Assembly: GCA_905196835.1 (NCBI GenBank)
Contig: CAJJWN010000001.1
Coordinates: 124,001 to 188,000 of the forward strand
Reading direction: 5' to 3'
Length of the DNA stretch: 64,000 nucleotides
Source of the DNA: an uncultured Prevotella sp.
GTDB taxonomy: Bacteria > Bacteroidota > Bacteroidia > Bacteroidales > Bacteroidaceae
The notes under the pieces are model-generated. The model was not told the DNA's origin and did no database searches. It saw only the letters and a list, made by a program, of their open reading frames with translations. Each line of letters opens with the position of its first letter. Position 1 is the first letter of the stretch. Of the stretch, positions 24,342 through 34,720 are shown piece by piece. The position numbers were made by a program, and so were the translations under genes.

Positions 24342-25031
24342 ATGGACAACAATTACAGAATACTGGTAGTAGACGACGAACAAGACTTGTGCGAAATCCT
24401 GAAGTTCAACCTTGAGACCGACGGTTACACCGTAGAGACGGCCAACTCGGCCGAAGAGGCACTGGAGATGGACATCAAGAGCTTTGACCTGTTGCTGCTC
24501 GACGTGATGATGGGCGGCATGTCGGGCTTCGCCATGGCAAAGAAGCTGAAGGCAGACCCCGAGACCAAGGACATCCCCGTGGTATTCCTGACCGCCCGCG
24601 ACACGGAGAACGACACCGTGACGGGCTTCAACCTTGGTGCCGACGACTACATATCAAAGCCTTTCTCCATACGCGAGGTGCTCGTAAGGATACGCGCCGT
24701 GCTGCGCCGAACGGCCGAACGGAACGGCGAACAGCAGTCGAACGTGCTGCGGTACCAGGGCCTTGAGCTCAATCTTGACAAGAAGACGGTGAGCATAGAC
24801 GGCGAAGACGTGCCGTTCACAAAGACCGAATTCGAGATACTTCACCTGCTTCTCGACGAGAAAGGGCGCGTGTTCTCGCGCCAGGAGCTAATCGACCGCA
24901 TCTGGCCGAAAGACGTCTTAGTGCTCGACCGCACAGTGGACGTCAACATAACACGCCTCCGCAAGAAAATCGGCAAGTTCTCGAAGTGCATCGTAACGCG
25001 TCTCGGCTTTGGCTATTATTTCGACGCATAG
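24342..25031 (+). CDS. OmpR/PhoB-family response regulator
   Basis: 229 residues from the ATG at 24342; an upstream in-frame ATG would lie before the promoter box, so this start is preferred. The receiver domain (1-120) has the acidic pair DDEQ, phospho-acceptor Asp in LLLLDVMMGG, Thr in VVFLTARD and Lys in YISKPFS. The winged-helix output domain (about 135-229) contains LLLDEKGRVFSRQELIDRIW and ends RLGFGYYFDA. It pairs with the histidine kinase downstream. The signal is not known; the PhoB/PhoR-type layout is only suggestive of phosphate. Confidence 0.92.
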   Translation: MDNNYRILVVDDEQDLCEILKFNLETDGYTVETANSAEEALEMDIKSFDLLLLDVMMGGMSGFAMAKKLKADPETKDIPVVFLTARDTENDTVTGFNLGADDYISKPFSIREVLVRIRAVLRRTAERNGEQQSNVLRYQGLELNLDKKTVSIDGEDVPFTKTEFEILHLLLDEKGRVFSRQELIDRIWPKDVLVLDRTVDVNITRLRKKIGKFSKCIVTRLGFGYYFDA

Positions 25032-25042
25032 TGTATTGTTGC

Positions 25043-25137
25043 GGTCTTACGGTTGTACGGTTTTACGGTTATAAGGTGATACCGTGGTGTCGTAAAACCG
25101 TTGACGGACAACCGTAAAACCGTACAACCGTAAGACC
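25043..25137. repeat. Mirrored octamer element, ACGGTT class, inside the two-component operon
   Basis: Perfect 28-bp arms (25043-25070 and 25110-25137) built of octamers ACGGTTGT/ACGGTTTT. It lies between the response regulator and kinase genes and could attenuate kinase expression. Confidence 0.85.
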
Positions 25138-25153
25138 TTATAACCTAAGAATT

Positions 25154-26563
25154 ATGTTCAGAACATCCGTAGGAACACGCCTTTACGTCAGCGTGCTGGC
25201 CGTATTCATAGCGTTCGCCGCCGCTTTCATAATCTTCCAGCACGCACGTGAGCGCGAATACAAAATCAACTCGCTCAACGCGAGGCTGCAAGACTACAAC
25301 TCGCGCATGATGGAGACGCTGGAATACATCGGCAACCACTCCGAGGCGACCATCGACCGCTACGTGAAGAGCCACCACATGCACGGCCTGCGCGTAACGC
25401 TGATTGAGCGCGACGGCACCGTTGTGTACGACAACATGTACAAGGACTACGCCAAGATGGACAAGCACACCAACCGGCGAGAGGTGCGCGAGGCGTTTAC
25501 AGACGGCAGCGGGTACGACTTCAGCCGGCTAAGTTCGACGATGGGGCAGACATATTTCTACTCGGCTACGTACGTGCCGGAGTTCGACCTCGTGCTGCGC
25601 AGCGCGCTGCCATACGACAACAGCCTGGCCGAAACGTTGCAGGCAGACCAGCACTACCTGTGGTTCTCGCTCGTGGCGATGCTCATACTCGTGCTCATTC
25701 TTTACCGCTTCGTAAGCCGCCTGGGCGACAACATAACCAAGCTGCGCCTCTTCGCCAGCCGCGCCGACCACAACGAGAGCCTCGACACGGAAGACCTTGT
25801 GGGCTTTCCCGGCGACGAACTGGGCGAGATTGCCGAGCGGATAATAAAAATATACAAGCGGCTGCAACGCACGAAGGAGGAGCAGAACGTGCTGAAACGC
25901 CAGCTTACGCAGAACATAGCGCACGAACTGAAGACGCCCGTAGCCAGCATACAGGGGTATCTTGAGACCATACTGGAGAACCCCAACGCCAACGACAAGA
26001 TGAAACAGCAATTCCTTGAGCGGTGCTACGCGCAGTCGCAGCGCCTCGCCTCGCTGCTGCACGACATATCTACGCTCAACCGTCTTGACGACGCTCCCGA
26101 CATGGTTGACTTCGAGACGGTTGACATCAACACCATGGTAACGGGCATCATCAAGGACACAGCCTTGCAGATGAGCGAGCGCAAGATGCGCTTTGACAAC
26201 CGCCTGCCGCAGGGCGTCACCGTGCGCGGCAACCAGTCGTTGCTGTACAGCGTGTTCCGCAACCTTACGGACAACGCCATCGCCTACGCAGGAGAGGGTA
26301 CGACGATAACCCTGACGGCGTCGCCGACGGACGGCATGTGGAGCTTCACGTTCAGCGACAACGGCGTTGGCGTGCCTTACGAACACCTGCCGCGCCTCTT
26401 CGAGCGGTTTTACCGCGTAGACAAAGGGCGCAGCCGCAAGATGGGCGGCACGGGACTGGGACTGGCAATCGTCAAGAACTCTGTGTTGCTGCACGGCGGA
26501 ACAATAAGCGTGAGCAACAACATTACGGGCGGACTGCGTTTCGATTTCACACTGAAAAAGTAG
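25154..26563 (+). CDS. Sensor histidine kinase (PhoR-like)
   Basis: 469 residues. Transmembrane helices at about 8-28 and 173-192 enclose a ~145-residue periplasmic sensor. After a HAMP-like linker come the H-box QNIAHELKTPVASIQGYL (about 252-270), the N-box NLTDNAIAYAG, and G-boxes FSDNGVGVPYEHLPRLFERF and GGTGLGLAIVKN. All catalytic motifs are intact. It is the second gene of the operon with the OmpR-type regulator; a 28-bp-arm inverted repeat stands between them. Confidence 0.92.
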   Translation: MFRTSVGTRLYVSVLAVFIAFAAAFIIFQHAREREYKINSLNARLQDYNSRMMETLEYIGNHSEATIDRYVKSHHMHGLRVTLIERDGTVVYDNMYKDYAKMDKHTNRREVREAFTDGSGYDFSRLSSTMGQTYFYSATYVPEFDLVLRSALPYDNSLAETLQADQHYLWFSLVAMLILVLILYRFVSRLGDNITKLRLFASRADHNESLDTEDLVGFPGDELGEIAERIIKIYKRLQRTKEEQNVLKRQLTQNIAHELKTPVASIQGYLETILENPNANDKMKQQFLERCYAQSQRLASLLHDISTLNRLDDAPDMVDFETVDINTMVTGIIKDTALQMSERKMRFDNRLPQGVTVRGNQSLLYSVFRNLTDNAIAYAGEGTTITLTASPTDGMWSFTFSDNGVGVPYEHLPRLFERFYRVDKGRSRKMGGTGLGLAIVKNSVLLHGGTISVSNNITGGLRFDFTLKK

Positions 26564-27017
26564 TTTCGCTACGTCAGCAGCCAGCGCGTCGCAGTCCGGA
26601 CGGTGCCGCGTTCGGCTGCAAATCGCCGTAAACTGTTACCTATGAGCCTACTTTTACTTACATTATTACTGTGAAAACAAATTGTAAGTTATAATCGTTA
26701 ACCATGCAGACCGTCTTTGCTTACAATGCAAAAGGCGGTCTTTTACGTTGCGAAAGGCCGTCTTTTGGAGTGTGAAAGGTGGCCTTTTGCAACACGGTTG
26801 GCGGCATGTCGCAGAGCCTCCGGCCATTAGTGCGCCGCAGTGCGGTTACAAATCAAAACTTTCTTTTTGTCCTTCAAAGGCCGTTTGCGCCGATTATTTG
26901 TCAATGTATTGCCGCCGGAGACGGTGCTTTGTGTGGCGTGCAGTGTCTTTATGACGGAAAATGCGCTTTGCGCCAGGCCTGCCTGCGGATGTGTAAAAAC
27001 AAGTTATTAATCCTTAT
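26564..27017. other. Intergenic region before ptb
   Basis: No gene seen. GGCC repeat copy 8 lies at 26708-26793. The remainder shows no recognisable signal until the ptb promoters. Confidence 0.55.
26708..26793. repeat. GGCC hairpin-unit repeat, copy 8
   Basis: Units GCAAAAGGCGGTCTTTTAC, GAAAGGCCGTCTTTTGG and GAAAGGTGGCCTTTTGCA, preceded by a diverged GACCGTCTTTGC. Confidence 0.8.
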
Positions 27018-27022
27018 TTGTT

Positions 27023-27052
27023 TTGCGGATATATATACTTTTGCTATATTTG
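27023..27052 (+). promoter_or_regulatory. Promoters of ptb-buk
   Basis: TTG (27023-27025), 19 nt, TATATTTG (27045-27052). A second box TACTTTTG (27036-27043) overlaps the same stretch. The ptb start is 20 bp downstream. Confidence 0.65.
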
Positions 27053-27071
27053 TAGGCAAATCTTATTAACC

Positions 27072-27986
27072 ATGAACCCGATACAAAACTTCGACGGCCT
27101 GCTGGCCAGTCTCTCCCGGATGCGCAGACGCAAACGCGTGGCCATGGCTTGTCCTGCCGACTCGCATACAAGATACGTGGTGGAACGCGGTCTGGAGGAA
27201 GGCTTTGCCGACTTTACGCTGGTCTGCGCAGGCGAATGCAAGCCCGAGTTTGCCGCCCTTAACGGGCAATATCCCGGCCGTGTGGATGTGATTGTAGAGC
27301 CTACGCCTGACGATGCGGCGCGCAAGGCGGTGGCCCTGGCCCGCGACGGAGCGGCCGATGTGCTGATGAAAGGCACCATAAACACCGACAACCTGCTGCA
27401 CGCCGTGCTCGACAAGGAGCGCGGACTGCTGCGCCCCGGCACTATATTGAGCCACGTCACGACCACGTACATACCGGCCTACGGCAAGCTTGTCGTGTTC
27501 GCCGACGCCGCCGTAATACCACGTCCCACGCTGGAACAGTTTGACGCCATCCTCGGTTATGCCGTCGGCGTAAGCCGCAGGCTCGGCGTGGAGTGCCCGC
27601 GCGTGGCCTTGGTGAACTTCACCGAGAAGGTAAGCGAGAAGTTTCCGCACACCTTATATTATATGGAGCTGCGCCGCCGTGCCGCCGAAGGACGCTACGG
27701 CGACGTGCTCGTGGACGGTCCTATGGACGTAAAGACCGCGCTCGACACCGGCAGCGGCCAAATCAAGGGCATGTCGTCGCCCGTCATTGGCTGCGCCGAC
27801 GTGCTCGTGTTCCCCAACATCGAGTCGGGCAACGTGTTCTACAAGACGCTCACACTCTTTGCCGGCGCAGAGACGGCCGGTATGCTCTGCGGCACTACGG
27901 TGCCCGTAGTGGTGGCCTCGAGAGCCGACTCGTGCGAGTCGAAGTTCTACAGTCTGGCGATGGCCTGCACAGCACACAATGCATAA
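27072..27986 (+). CDS. ptb: Phosphate butyryltransferase (Ptb family)
   Basis: 304 residues from the ATG at 27072. The family converts butyryl-CoA (or related acyl-CoA) and phosphate to acyl-phosphate. Conserved features of the phosphate acetyl/butyryltransferase fold are visible: GAADVLMKGTINTDNLLHAVL (given here in part), LSHVTTTYIPAYGKL, and DVKTALDTGSGQIKG. It lies just before buk. The pair makes ATP from acyl-CoA; many Bacteroidales use it for butyrate or branched-chain acids. The stop codon TAA lies inside a mirrored ATTCATA-word element. Confidence 0.9.
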   Translation: MNPIQNFDGLLASLSRMRRRKRVAMACPADSHTRYVVERGLEEGFADFTLVCAGECKPEFAALNGQYPGRVDVIVEPTPDDAARKAVALARDGAADVLMKGTINTDNLLHAVLDKERGLLRPGTILSHVTTTYIPAYGKLVVFADAAVIPRPTLEQFDAILGYAVGVSRRLGVECPRVALVNFTEKVSEKFPHTLYYMELRRRAAEGRYGDVLVDGPMDVKTALDTGSGQIKGMSSPVIGCADVLVFPNIESGNVFYKTLTLFAGAETAGMLCGTTVPVVVASRADSCESKFYSLAMACTAHNA

Positions 27987-28158
27987 TTCATAATGCCATA
28001 ATTCATAATTGGGCATACGCCGCAGCGTATTCCACCAACCGATTATGCATTATGAATTATGGATTATAAATTGATTTTAGCCTTTGCGCTGCGCCTCCCG
28101 CCTGCCAATTATGAACTGAAAGTCGGCGAAAGCCAATTATGAATTGTGAATTATGAAT
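27984..28158. repeat. Mirrored heptamer element between ptb and buk, ATTCATA class
   Basis: Left words ATAATTCATAATG (27984-28008) and right TTATGAATTATG-type words (28046-28062 and 28137-28158). It contains the ptb stop codon and ends 10 bp before the buk start. Confidence 0.75.
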
Positions 28159-28167
28159 TGAAAACAT

Positions 28168-29226
28168 ATGCGAATATTAGTCATAAACCCCGGGTCCACG
28201 TCTACGAAAATAGCCGTCTATGAAGACGAAAAGCCCGTATGGATGACCGGTGCGCACCATCATGTAAGCGAACTGGCGAAGTTCCAGCACATCAGCGACC
28301 AGTACGAGTACCGCAGGGACTTCATAATGAAGCGGCTCGAAGACGCCGGAATAGAGCTCCGCTTCGACGCAGTAATAGGCCGGGGAGGCCTTACCAAGCC
28401 GCTTACCGGCGGCGTGTATGCAGTGAATGAGCTGATGAAGCACGACCTGCTGCACGCCGAGCGCGAGCACGCCTGCAACCTCGGCGCGCTGATTGCTGCT
28501 GAAATAGCCGCCCGGTGCGGCTGCCCCGCCTACATAGCCGACCCCGTGGTGGTAGACGAGATGCGGCCCGAGGCGCGCTACACGGGCTTCCCCGGCATCG
28601 ACCGCAAGTCAATCTTCCACGCCCTCAACCAAAAGGCCGTGGCTCGAAGGTACGCCGCGTCGGTAGGCAAGAAGTACGAGGAGATGCGCCTCATAGTGGC
28701 GCATATAGGTGGAGGAATATCGGTAGGAGCGCATGAATACGGCCGCGTGATAGACGTGAACAACGCTCTCGACGGCGAAGGGCCGTTCTCTCCCGAACGT
28801 GCCGGCACCGTACCGTCAGGCCAACTGGTAGACATCTGTTTCAGCGGAAAGTACACAAAGAAGCAGATAAAGCAGATGATAAGCGGCAGGGGAGGGCTGG
28901 CCGCGCTGCTGGGCGAGACCGACATGATAACCATAGACCGCAAGGCGGAGGAGGGCGGAGAGCCTTACCGCGAGGTGCTGGCGGCCATGCTCTACACCAT
29001 AGCCAAACAGATAGGCGCCATGTACGTGGCGATGACGGGCAGGGTGGAGGCCATCATACTTACCGGAGGCATCGCCCACAGCGACTATTGCATGTCCGTG
29101 CTGAAGCGGCAGGTGGACTATCTCGCGCCGATAGTGGTAATTCCAGGCGAGAACGAGATGGGTTCGCTGGCGTATAACGCCCTCGGCGTGCTGCGCGGCG
29201 AACTGCCCCTACTCACCTATAAATAG
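28168..29226 (+). CDS. buk: Butyrate kinase
   Basis: 352 residues, typical for Buk, which transfers phosphate from butyryl-phosphate to ADP. ASKHA-fold motifs are seen at the N-terminus (VINPGSTSTKIAVYEDEKP), then GRGGLTKPLTGGVYAVN, HIGGGISVGAHEYGRVID and ILTGGIAHS near the C-terminus. It forms an operon with ptb. Branched-chain acyl phosphates are alternative substrates in this family, so isobutyrate or isovalerate is possible. Confidence 0.93.
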   Translation: MRILVINPGSTSTKIAVYEDEKPVWMTGAHHHVSELAKFQHISDQYEYRRDFIMKRLEDAGIELRFDAVIGRGGLTKPLTGGVYAVNELMKHDLLHAEREHACNLGALIAAEIAARCGCPAYIADPVVVDEMRPEARYTGFPGIDRKSIFHALNQKAVARRYAASVGKKYEEMRLIVAHIGGGISVGAHEYGRVIDVNNALDGEGPFSPERAGTVPSGQLVDICFSGKYTKKQIKQMISGRGGLAALLGETDMITIDRKAEEGGEPYREVLAAMLYTIAKQIGAMYVAMTGRVEAIILTGGIAHSDYCMSVLKRQVDYLAPIVVIPGENEMGSLAYNALGVLRGELPLLTYK

Positions 29227-29256
29227 GCAACGCCTTGGCGGAAGCCTTACAACCAA

Positions 29257-29337
29257 GAATTAAAAGTTAAGAAAACAAACACACAACAACACGTTTTTTA
29301 GAAATATTTTCTTAATTTTTAATTCTTGGTTCTTAAC
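29257..29337. repeat. Inverted repeat after buk
   Basis: AAGAATTAAAAGTTAAGAAAA on the left pairs with TTTTCTTAATTTTTAATTCTT on the right (each given within length limits). It is a variant of the TTAAGAA class and probably a terminator for ptb-buk. Confidence 0.7.
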
Positions 29338-29369
29338 ATCATTGCATTTCATCTGTAAAAACACATAAA

Positions 29370-29377
29370 TACCTTTG
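29370..29377 (+). promoter_or_regulatory. Promoter -7 box of the susCD-phosphoesterase operon
   Basis: TACCTTTG followed by CA, 26 bp before the susC start. A TTG at 29342 is further away than the usual 19-20 nt. Confidence 0.6.
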
Positions 29378-29402
29378 CACAAAACTTTAAAAAGGTATTT
29401 AT

Positions 29403-32400
29403 ATGTTTGATTTACGCAACATTGTAAAAACGTGCGCGGCAGGAGCGGCATTGCTGGTTCCATCGTCGCTTTACGCCCAGAGCCATACCATCACGGGCAA
29501 AGTGACAAGCGAAAACGGCGAGCCGCTAATCGGTGTCACGGTAAGGATGAACAGCCTGAAACAAAGCGGAGTGATAACCGACATGGACGGGAAATACACC
29601 ATGACGGTAAACAAAAGACCCGCAAAGACTGACTCGCTGACATTCAACTACGTAGGCTACGAAAGGAAAACTATAGCCTGGAACGGGAAGACCGAGATAA
29701 ACGCGAAGCTCGGCGACGGCACGATAGAGCTTAGCAACGTCGTCGTTACCGCGCTCGGCATAAAGCGAGAAGAGAAAGGACTTGGCTTCGCCACCGAGAC
29801 AGTGGACGGTTCGAAGATAACAGGCACCATGCCGAGCAACTGGTCGCTCGCCCTGCAAGGCGAGGTTGCCGGCCTCAACGTCATATCAGCAGGCGGCCCG
29901 CTGTCGTCTACAAGGATTTCACTGCGAGGCGACGTGTCGCTCAACCCCAACGGAAACAACGCGCTAATCGTGGTTGACGGCGTTCCGATGTCAAGCCCGA
30001 TGAACAACCCTGGAACGTCTTACGGCGCAGGAGACAACAGCGAGAACTCGGTGGACTACGGTAACGGATTCTCCGACCTCAACCCTGACGACATAGAAAG
30101 CATACAGGTGCTGAAAGGCGCAAGCGCAGCCGCGCTTTACGGTTCGCGTGCTGCCAACGGCGTTATAATGGTCACCACAAAGTCGGGAGCCGACGCCGAA
30201 AAAGGCTGGGGAGTGACTTACAGCTTCAACAACACCTGGGACGTGGCCGCACATTTCCCCGACTACCAGTATGAGTTCGGCCAAGGCTTGCCGTCATACA
30301 TCGGCAAGGAAGGTACGGAATATGCCGGACAGCTGTACTACTCATACGGAGCTGCCGAAGACGGAAACTCAAGCACGTCGGGCACCAGCAGCGCCTACGG
30401 CCCAAGGTTTGAGGGACAAAGCTACTACCAGTACGACCCCGAGCTCGAAGGACGCGGCACGTCGCCTACGCCCTGGCGTCCTTACAGTGACAACCACTCG
30501 GGCCTTTTCCAGACAGGCTACACCATGACAAACTCCGTTGCGCTGACAGGCAAGATGGACAGAGGCAGCATGCGCGCCTCGTTCACGCACTCAAAGAACG
30601 AATGGATATTGCCGAATACCGGCTACGAGCGCATTACAGCCTCCGTATCGGCCAACCAACAACTGTCAAGAAGGATAAAGCTCAACTTCAAGACTTCTTA
30701 CACTTACCGCCATTCGGACAACGTCCCCACGCTTAGTTACAACAGTAATTCAATATCATACTTCCTCATATTCCAGAACCCTAACTTCAACCTTGACTGG
30801 TTCAAGCCTAAATGGTACAAGGGACAAGAGAACATCAACCAGATACGCCCGTTCAGTTCATACTTGCCAAACCCGTATGTCGTACTCTACGAGTCGGAAA
30901 ACCCCTCGACAAAACACAGCGTGATATCCACCGCCTCGGCTACGGCGCAGCTTAGCAAGCACTTCGACTTCATGGTGCGTTCAGGCATACAGCTCTCCGC
31001 ACAAGCGCAAGAGCAGCACCGCCCGATGAGCGACAGGGTGTTCCCCAACGGTTTTTTCAAGAAGCAGAACGTCATCGACTACGAAATAAACAGTGACGCT
31101 TTGCTTACTTACCATAACAGTTTCTCCAACGGCCTTAACGTCAACGCTGCTGTGGGAGGTAACATAATGTATTCTTATTACGACATGTTGTCGGCAGCGG
31201 TAATCGGCCTCAACACTCCAGGAGTGTACAGCTTGGCCAACGGAGTGTCTGACCCACAGGTGGTGACGACAATCTATAAGAAACAGGTAAACAGCCTTTA
31301 CTTCACTGCCAACTTCTCATACATGAACAAACTGTTCCTCGACATCACAGGACGCAACGACTGGTCGTCCACCCTACCGAAGAACAACCGTTCGTTCTTT
31401 TACCCCTCTGTAAGCGTCAGCGGAATACTCAATGAATGGATAAGGATGCCGAAAGAGATAAGCCTTTTGAAGCTCCGCGCGTCTTGGGCGCAAGTAGGTA
31501 ACGACACAGACCCGTACAAAACATCGGGATATTACGAGACAAGCCCGTTCGCAGGCTCGCTGACAACATCGCAAACACTGTTCAACGCAGACTTCAAACC
31601 CGAAATTTCAAACAACTATGAGGTTGGTTTGGATTTCCGCATGTTCAACAACCGCATAGGTCTTGACGTGACATTCTACTACAACCGAACGAAGAACCAA
31701 ATACTCGACGCACCGTTCGACCCGACAACCGGTTACACCAAAGGCACCATCAACTCGGGATGCGTGCGCAACCAAGGCATCGAGCTGGTGCTACATGCAA
31801 TGCCTATAAAGACTAAGGACTGGGAATGGAACGTAACGCTTAACTGGTCGAAGAACGACAACAAGATACTTTCTCTCTCGCCTGAAGCCGACGAACAGCA
31901 GGTAATAGGCTCATATGTAAGCGGCAACGTGTCGATAATCGGAACCGTTGGCGGCACTACCGGCGACCTGTGGGGCTACAAGTTGAAGCGCAACGACGCA
32001 GGACAAGTGATAATAGGCAGCGACGGTCTGCCCGAACGTACAGATGCCATAGAGTACATAGGCTGCGCATACGCTGACTGGAAAGGCGGTTTCAATACTA
32101 CATTGAAGTATAAGAACTGGCGCTTCTCAATGTCATGGGACGGACAATACGGCGGACTTATCTACTCACAGTCGCACCACAAGATGATGGAACAGGGACA
32201 TATAACCGAGAGCCTTAACGGCCGTCTGCCCGGCACTCCATTCTATCTCGACATCACGGACCCGTCCATAGCGCAGCAAATCACAGACGCAGGCTACACG
32301 CTGCTTGACGGAGTGTACATGATTGCACCCGGAGTCATCGACAACGGCGACGGCACTTACAGGCCGAACGACATCATTACAACCGTTGAGAAATACAACA

Positions 32401-32690
32401 AGGAGACTTACAGGATTGCCAACGTGGAGACAAACTCGTTCGACGCGTCATACCTTAAGCTGCGCGAGCTGCGCCTGGATTTCGACTTCCCAACCAAATG
32501 GCTCAAGAACACGTTTATCAAGAAAGCAAGCATTGGTGTATATGGCCGCAACCTTCTGTGCATAACTGACTATCCGATGTTCGACCCGGAGACGGTATCA
32601 CTTGACGGAAGCACGATGGTCACAGGTGTGGAAGTCGGCACTCTGCCGAGCACACGCTCATACGGAATCAACTTCAACGTATCATTTTAA
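29403..32690 (+). CDS. SusC/RagA-type TonB-dependent outer-membrane transporter
   Basis: 1095 residues. Signal peptide ending SLYAQ, then the CarboxypepD_reg-like domain ([20 protein letters not shown], about 25-110). The plug domain follows, with the typical SusC stretch [22 protein letters not shown] (about 235-256, abbreviated), then the 22-strand barrel with the C-terminal motif [10 protein letters not shown]. It imports its ligand through the outer membrane with its SusD partner, energised by TonB. The co-transcribed genes point to phosphorylated or phosphodiester compounds rather than glycans, which is an inference from context. Confidence 0.95.
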   Translation: MFDLRNIVKTCAAGAALLVPSSLYAQSHTITGKVTSENGEPLIGVTVRMNSLKQSGVITDMDGKYTMTVNKRPAKTDSLTFNYVGYERKTIAWNGKTEINAKLGDGTIELSNVVVTALGIKREEKGLGFATETVDGSKITGTMPSNWSLALQGEVAGLNVISAGGPLSSTRISLRGDVSLNPNGNNALIVVDGVPMSSPMNNPGTSYGAGDNSENSVDYGNGFSDLNPDDIESIQVLKGASAAALYGSRAANGVIMVTTKSGADAEKGWGVTYSFNNTWDVAAHFPDYQYEFGQGLPSYIGKEGTEYAGQLYYSYGAAEDGNSSTSGTSSAYGPRFEGQSYYQYDPELEGRGTSPTPWRPYSDNHSGLFQTGYTMTNSVALTGKMDRGSMRASFTHSKNEWILPNTGYERITASVSANQQLSRRIKLNFKTSYTYRHSDNVPTLSYNSNSISYFLIFQNPNFNLDWFKPKWYKGQENINQIRPFSSYLPNPYVVLYESENPSTKHSVISTASATAQLSKHFDFMVRSGIQLSAQAQEQHRPMSDRVFPNGFFKKQNVIDYEINSDALLTYHNSFSNGLNVNAAVGGNIMYSYYDMLSAAVIGLNTPGVYSLANGVSDPQVVTTIYKKQVNSLYFTANFSYMNKLFLDITGRNDWSSTLPKNNRSFFYPSVSVSGILNEWIRMPKEISLLKLRASWAQVGNDTDPYKTSGYYETSPFAGSLTTSQTLFNADFKPEISNNYEVGLDFRMFNNRIGLDVTFYYNRTKNQILDAPFDPTTGYTKGTINSGCVRNQGIELVLHAMPIKTKDWEWNVTLNWSKNDNKILSLSPEADEQQVIGSYVSGNVSIIGTVGGTTGDLWGYKLKRNDAGQVIIGSDGLPERTDAIEYIGCAYADWKGGFNTTLKYKNWRFSMSWDGQYGGLIYSQSHHKMMEQGHITESLNGRLPGTPFYLDITDPSIAQQITDAGYTLLDGVYMIAPGVIDNGDGTYRPNDIITTVEKYNKETYRIANVETNSFDASYLKLRELRLDFDFPTKWLKNTFIKKASIGVYGRNLLCITDYPMFDPETVSLDGSTMVTGVEVGTLPSTRSYGINFNVSF

Positions 32691-32705
32691 CCAATATAAC
32701 ATAAG

Positions 32706-34154
32706 ATGAAAAAGCTTATAAGAAATATAATGCTCATGCTCGCGGCTCCCGCACTGCTGCTTACTTCATGCCACGAGTCGTTCGACGAGCTGAACACCGA
32801 CCCGACGCACATGAGCGAAGCCAACGCAGGCAGCTTTCTGCGCCCCATCATGTACGGGATGTCAACATACAATTGGAACAGGTACGACTCGTGGACTTTC
32901 GAGCTTATGCAGATTTGCGTATCGACAAGCTCCACGTCGGGCATCGGCTGGTACAACGCCACCGACGCGTCCGGTGACGGCACATGGACAAATTATTACT
33001 ATTACCTGACCAACGCCAAAGCCATGTACAAATACGGAGAGCAGGCCGAGGACAACAATTACATGGCAGTATCGCTCACGCTTCAGGGCTGGATATTCGA
33101 ACTTCTGACCGACGCTTTCGGCGACATACCCTTTGAAGATGCCTGCAAAGGCGAAGAGGGCGTTTACCAGCCGCGCTTCGACAAGCAGCAAGACGTATAT
33201 GCAAACATCATAGACATGCTCGACGAAGCAAACAGATTGTACGACACATCGAAAGGACTGCAGTTCAACAGCCAGGGCGACATGCTTTACTGCACGTCCG
33301 ATGAGGACACCGAAGGCATCATGCTGTGGAAAAAGTTTGCCAACTCCCTGCGGATGAGGGCTTTGCTCCGCGTAGTCGATGTGCCCGGACTTGACGCGGC
33401 GGCAAAGCTGAAAGAGATGGTTGACAACCCTGCGGAATACCCCTTGTTCGAGTCAAACGACGAGTCGGCGATGGTTGCCGTAAGCGGTGTTGCGCCCGAA
33501 GAAGCACCTCTGGCACGCCCGTCAGACTTCACATCGTACAGGGTCTTGTCCGAATTCTTTATCAATACGCTGAAAAACTGGAATGACCCGCGCCTTCCTA
33601 TTTTCGCCAGAACGGCCACAAACAATGGTGTGGAGGGCTACTATGGAATGCAGAGCGGCTACCAGGTGTTGCCAAGCATCAACGCCTCTTACCCCAATAC
33701 GGACAACCTGGCGGTGGCTCCGATGGAGCTTCAGCTGATGACTTACCCAGAAATCCTTTTCATAAAGGCCGAACTTGCACAACGCGGAGTAATCAACGCT
33801 GACGCAAAAAGCCTGTACGAGCAGGCCGTAACGGCGGCCATTGAACAATGGGGAGCAATGGTTCCGGCAGGCTATTTCGATAATCCTCGGACCGCCTATG
33901 ACGGCACTTTGCAACGCATCATGGAACAGAAGTTCTACGCCCTGTTCTTCTGCGACTACCAGCAGTGGTTCGAGCACAACCGCACGGGCTATCCGGAAAT
34001 ACCTGTAGGGCCGGGCGTTGACAGCACGAAGAAGATGCTCACACGCTTCAAGTATCCGTCAATCCTGCAAAGGACGAACAAGGCCAACTACGATGCGGCG
34101 AAAGAATCGATGGGCGGCGACGACTTTTATATAAAACTTATATGGCAGAAATGA
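32706..34154 (+). CDS. SusD/RagB-family surface lipoprotein
   Basis: 482 residues with lipobox LTSC after a signal peptide, so it is a lipoprotein on the cell surface. FDELNTDPTHMSEAN near the N-terminus and the later SLRMRALLRV, ELQLMTYPEILFIKAELAQRG segments are typical of SusD-like proteins (SusD-like-2 type). It caps the SusC barrel and binds the ligand. It lies 15 bp after susC. Its stop codon overlaps the run into the next small gene. Confidence 0.93.
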   Translation: MKKLIRNIMLMLAAPALLLTSCHESFDELNTDPTHMSEANAGSFLRPIMYGMSTYNWNRYDSWTFELMQICVSTSSTSGIGWYNATDASGDGTWTNYYYYLTNAKAMYKYGEQAEDNNYMAVSLTLQGWIFELLTDAFGDIPFEDACKGEEGVYQPRFDKQQDVYANIIDMLDEANRLYDTSKGLQFNSQGDMLYCTSDEDTEGIMLWKKFANSLRMRALLRVVDVPGLDAAAKLKEMVDNPAEYPLFESNDESAMVAVSGVAPEEAPLARPSDFTSYRVLSEFFINTLKNWNDPRLPIFARTATNNGVEGYYGMQSGYQVLPSINASYPNTDNLAVAPMELQLMTYPEILFIKAELAQRGVINADAKSLYEQAVTAAIEQWGAMVPAGYFDNPRTAYDGTLQRIMEQKFYALFFCDYQQWFEHNRTGYPEIPVGPGVDSTKKMLTRFKYPSILQRTNKANYDAAKESMGGDDFYIKLIWQK

Positions 34155-34180
34155 CAACATTAAAAAGAAAGGATGTAAAG

Positions 34181-34720
34181 ATGAAAAAGATGTTTTTATT
34201 AATCGCATTGTGCGTATCGACACTTTCCAACGCACAAGACATGGCAATGGCTACGGGCAAAGACTTGACCCCAGTCACCAACACTACAACGGCAACCGCG
34301 GCTGAAAGCAAGCCCAAAATTGAATACACGTTCCACACATATGGCGATATACCCGTAGCCAAGACGGCGTTCGAGGAAGAACATTACCTCGGAAACGACG
34401 TGTCAAAGAAATGGAACACATTTATCGCAAACTATCGCCACGAATACTCCGTCAGCGTAGGTCTGTCAAACTCGGGTTACGAGTTTGTCAAGCCTGCCGT
34501 TTACAACGCCGTACAGCGCGCCAACAAATACGTGAAAAAAGCCTTGAAGAAGAACATCATGACGCGCGACGAGGCCATAAGCACGATGTCGCACATACTC
34601 GACTGTGCCAACGTAATCTGCTTCTATGACAACACTCAGAAGTTCGAGGACGCCGCAAAGGCGGCCAAGAGCGGCGAAGACGTTATCAGGCTGTTCAACA
34701 AGGTTGAGATTATAAGATGA
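34181..34720 (+). CDS. Exported protein of unknown function in the susCD operon
   Basis: 179 residues from the ATG at 34181; an earlier in-frame ATG at 34142 overlaps susD and gives a poorer signal peptide. The signal peptide ends at TLSNAQ. A low-complexity Thr/Ala stretch follows, then a helical domain with KKWNTFIANYRHEYSVSVG and AVQRANKYVKKALKKN. No known domain recognised. It overlaps the next gene by ATGA, so translation is coupled. Possibly a periplasmic accessory binding protein. Confidence 0.7.
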   Translation: MKKMFLLIALCVSTLSNAQDMAMATGKDLTPVTNTTTATAAESKPKIEYTFHTYGDIPVAKTAFEEEHYLGNDVSKKWNTFIANYRHEYSVSVGLSNSGYEFVKPAVYNAVQRANKYVKKALKKNIMTRDEAISTMSHILDCANVICFYDNTQKFEDAAKAAKSGEDVIRLFNKVEIIR

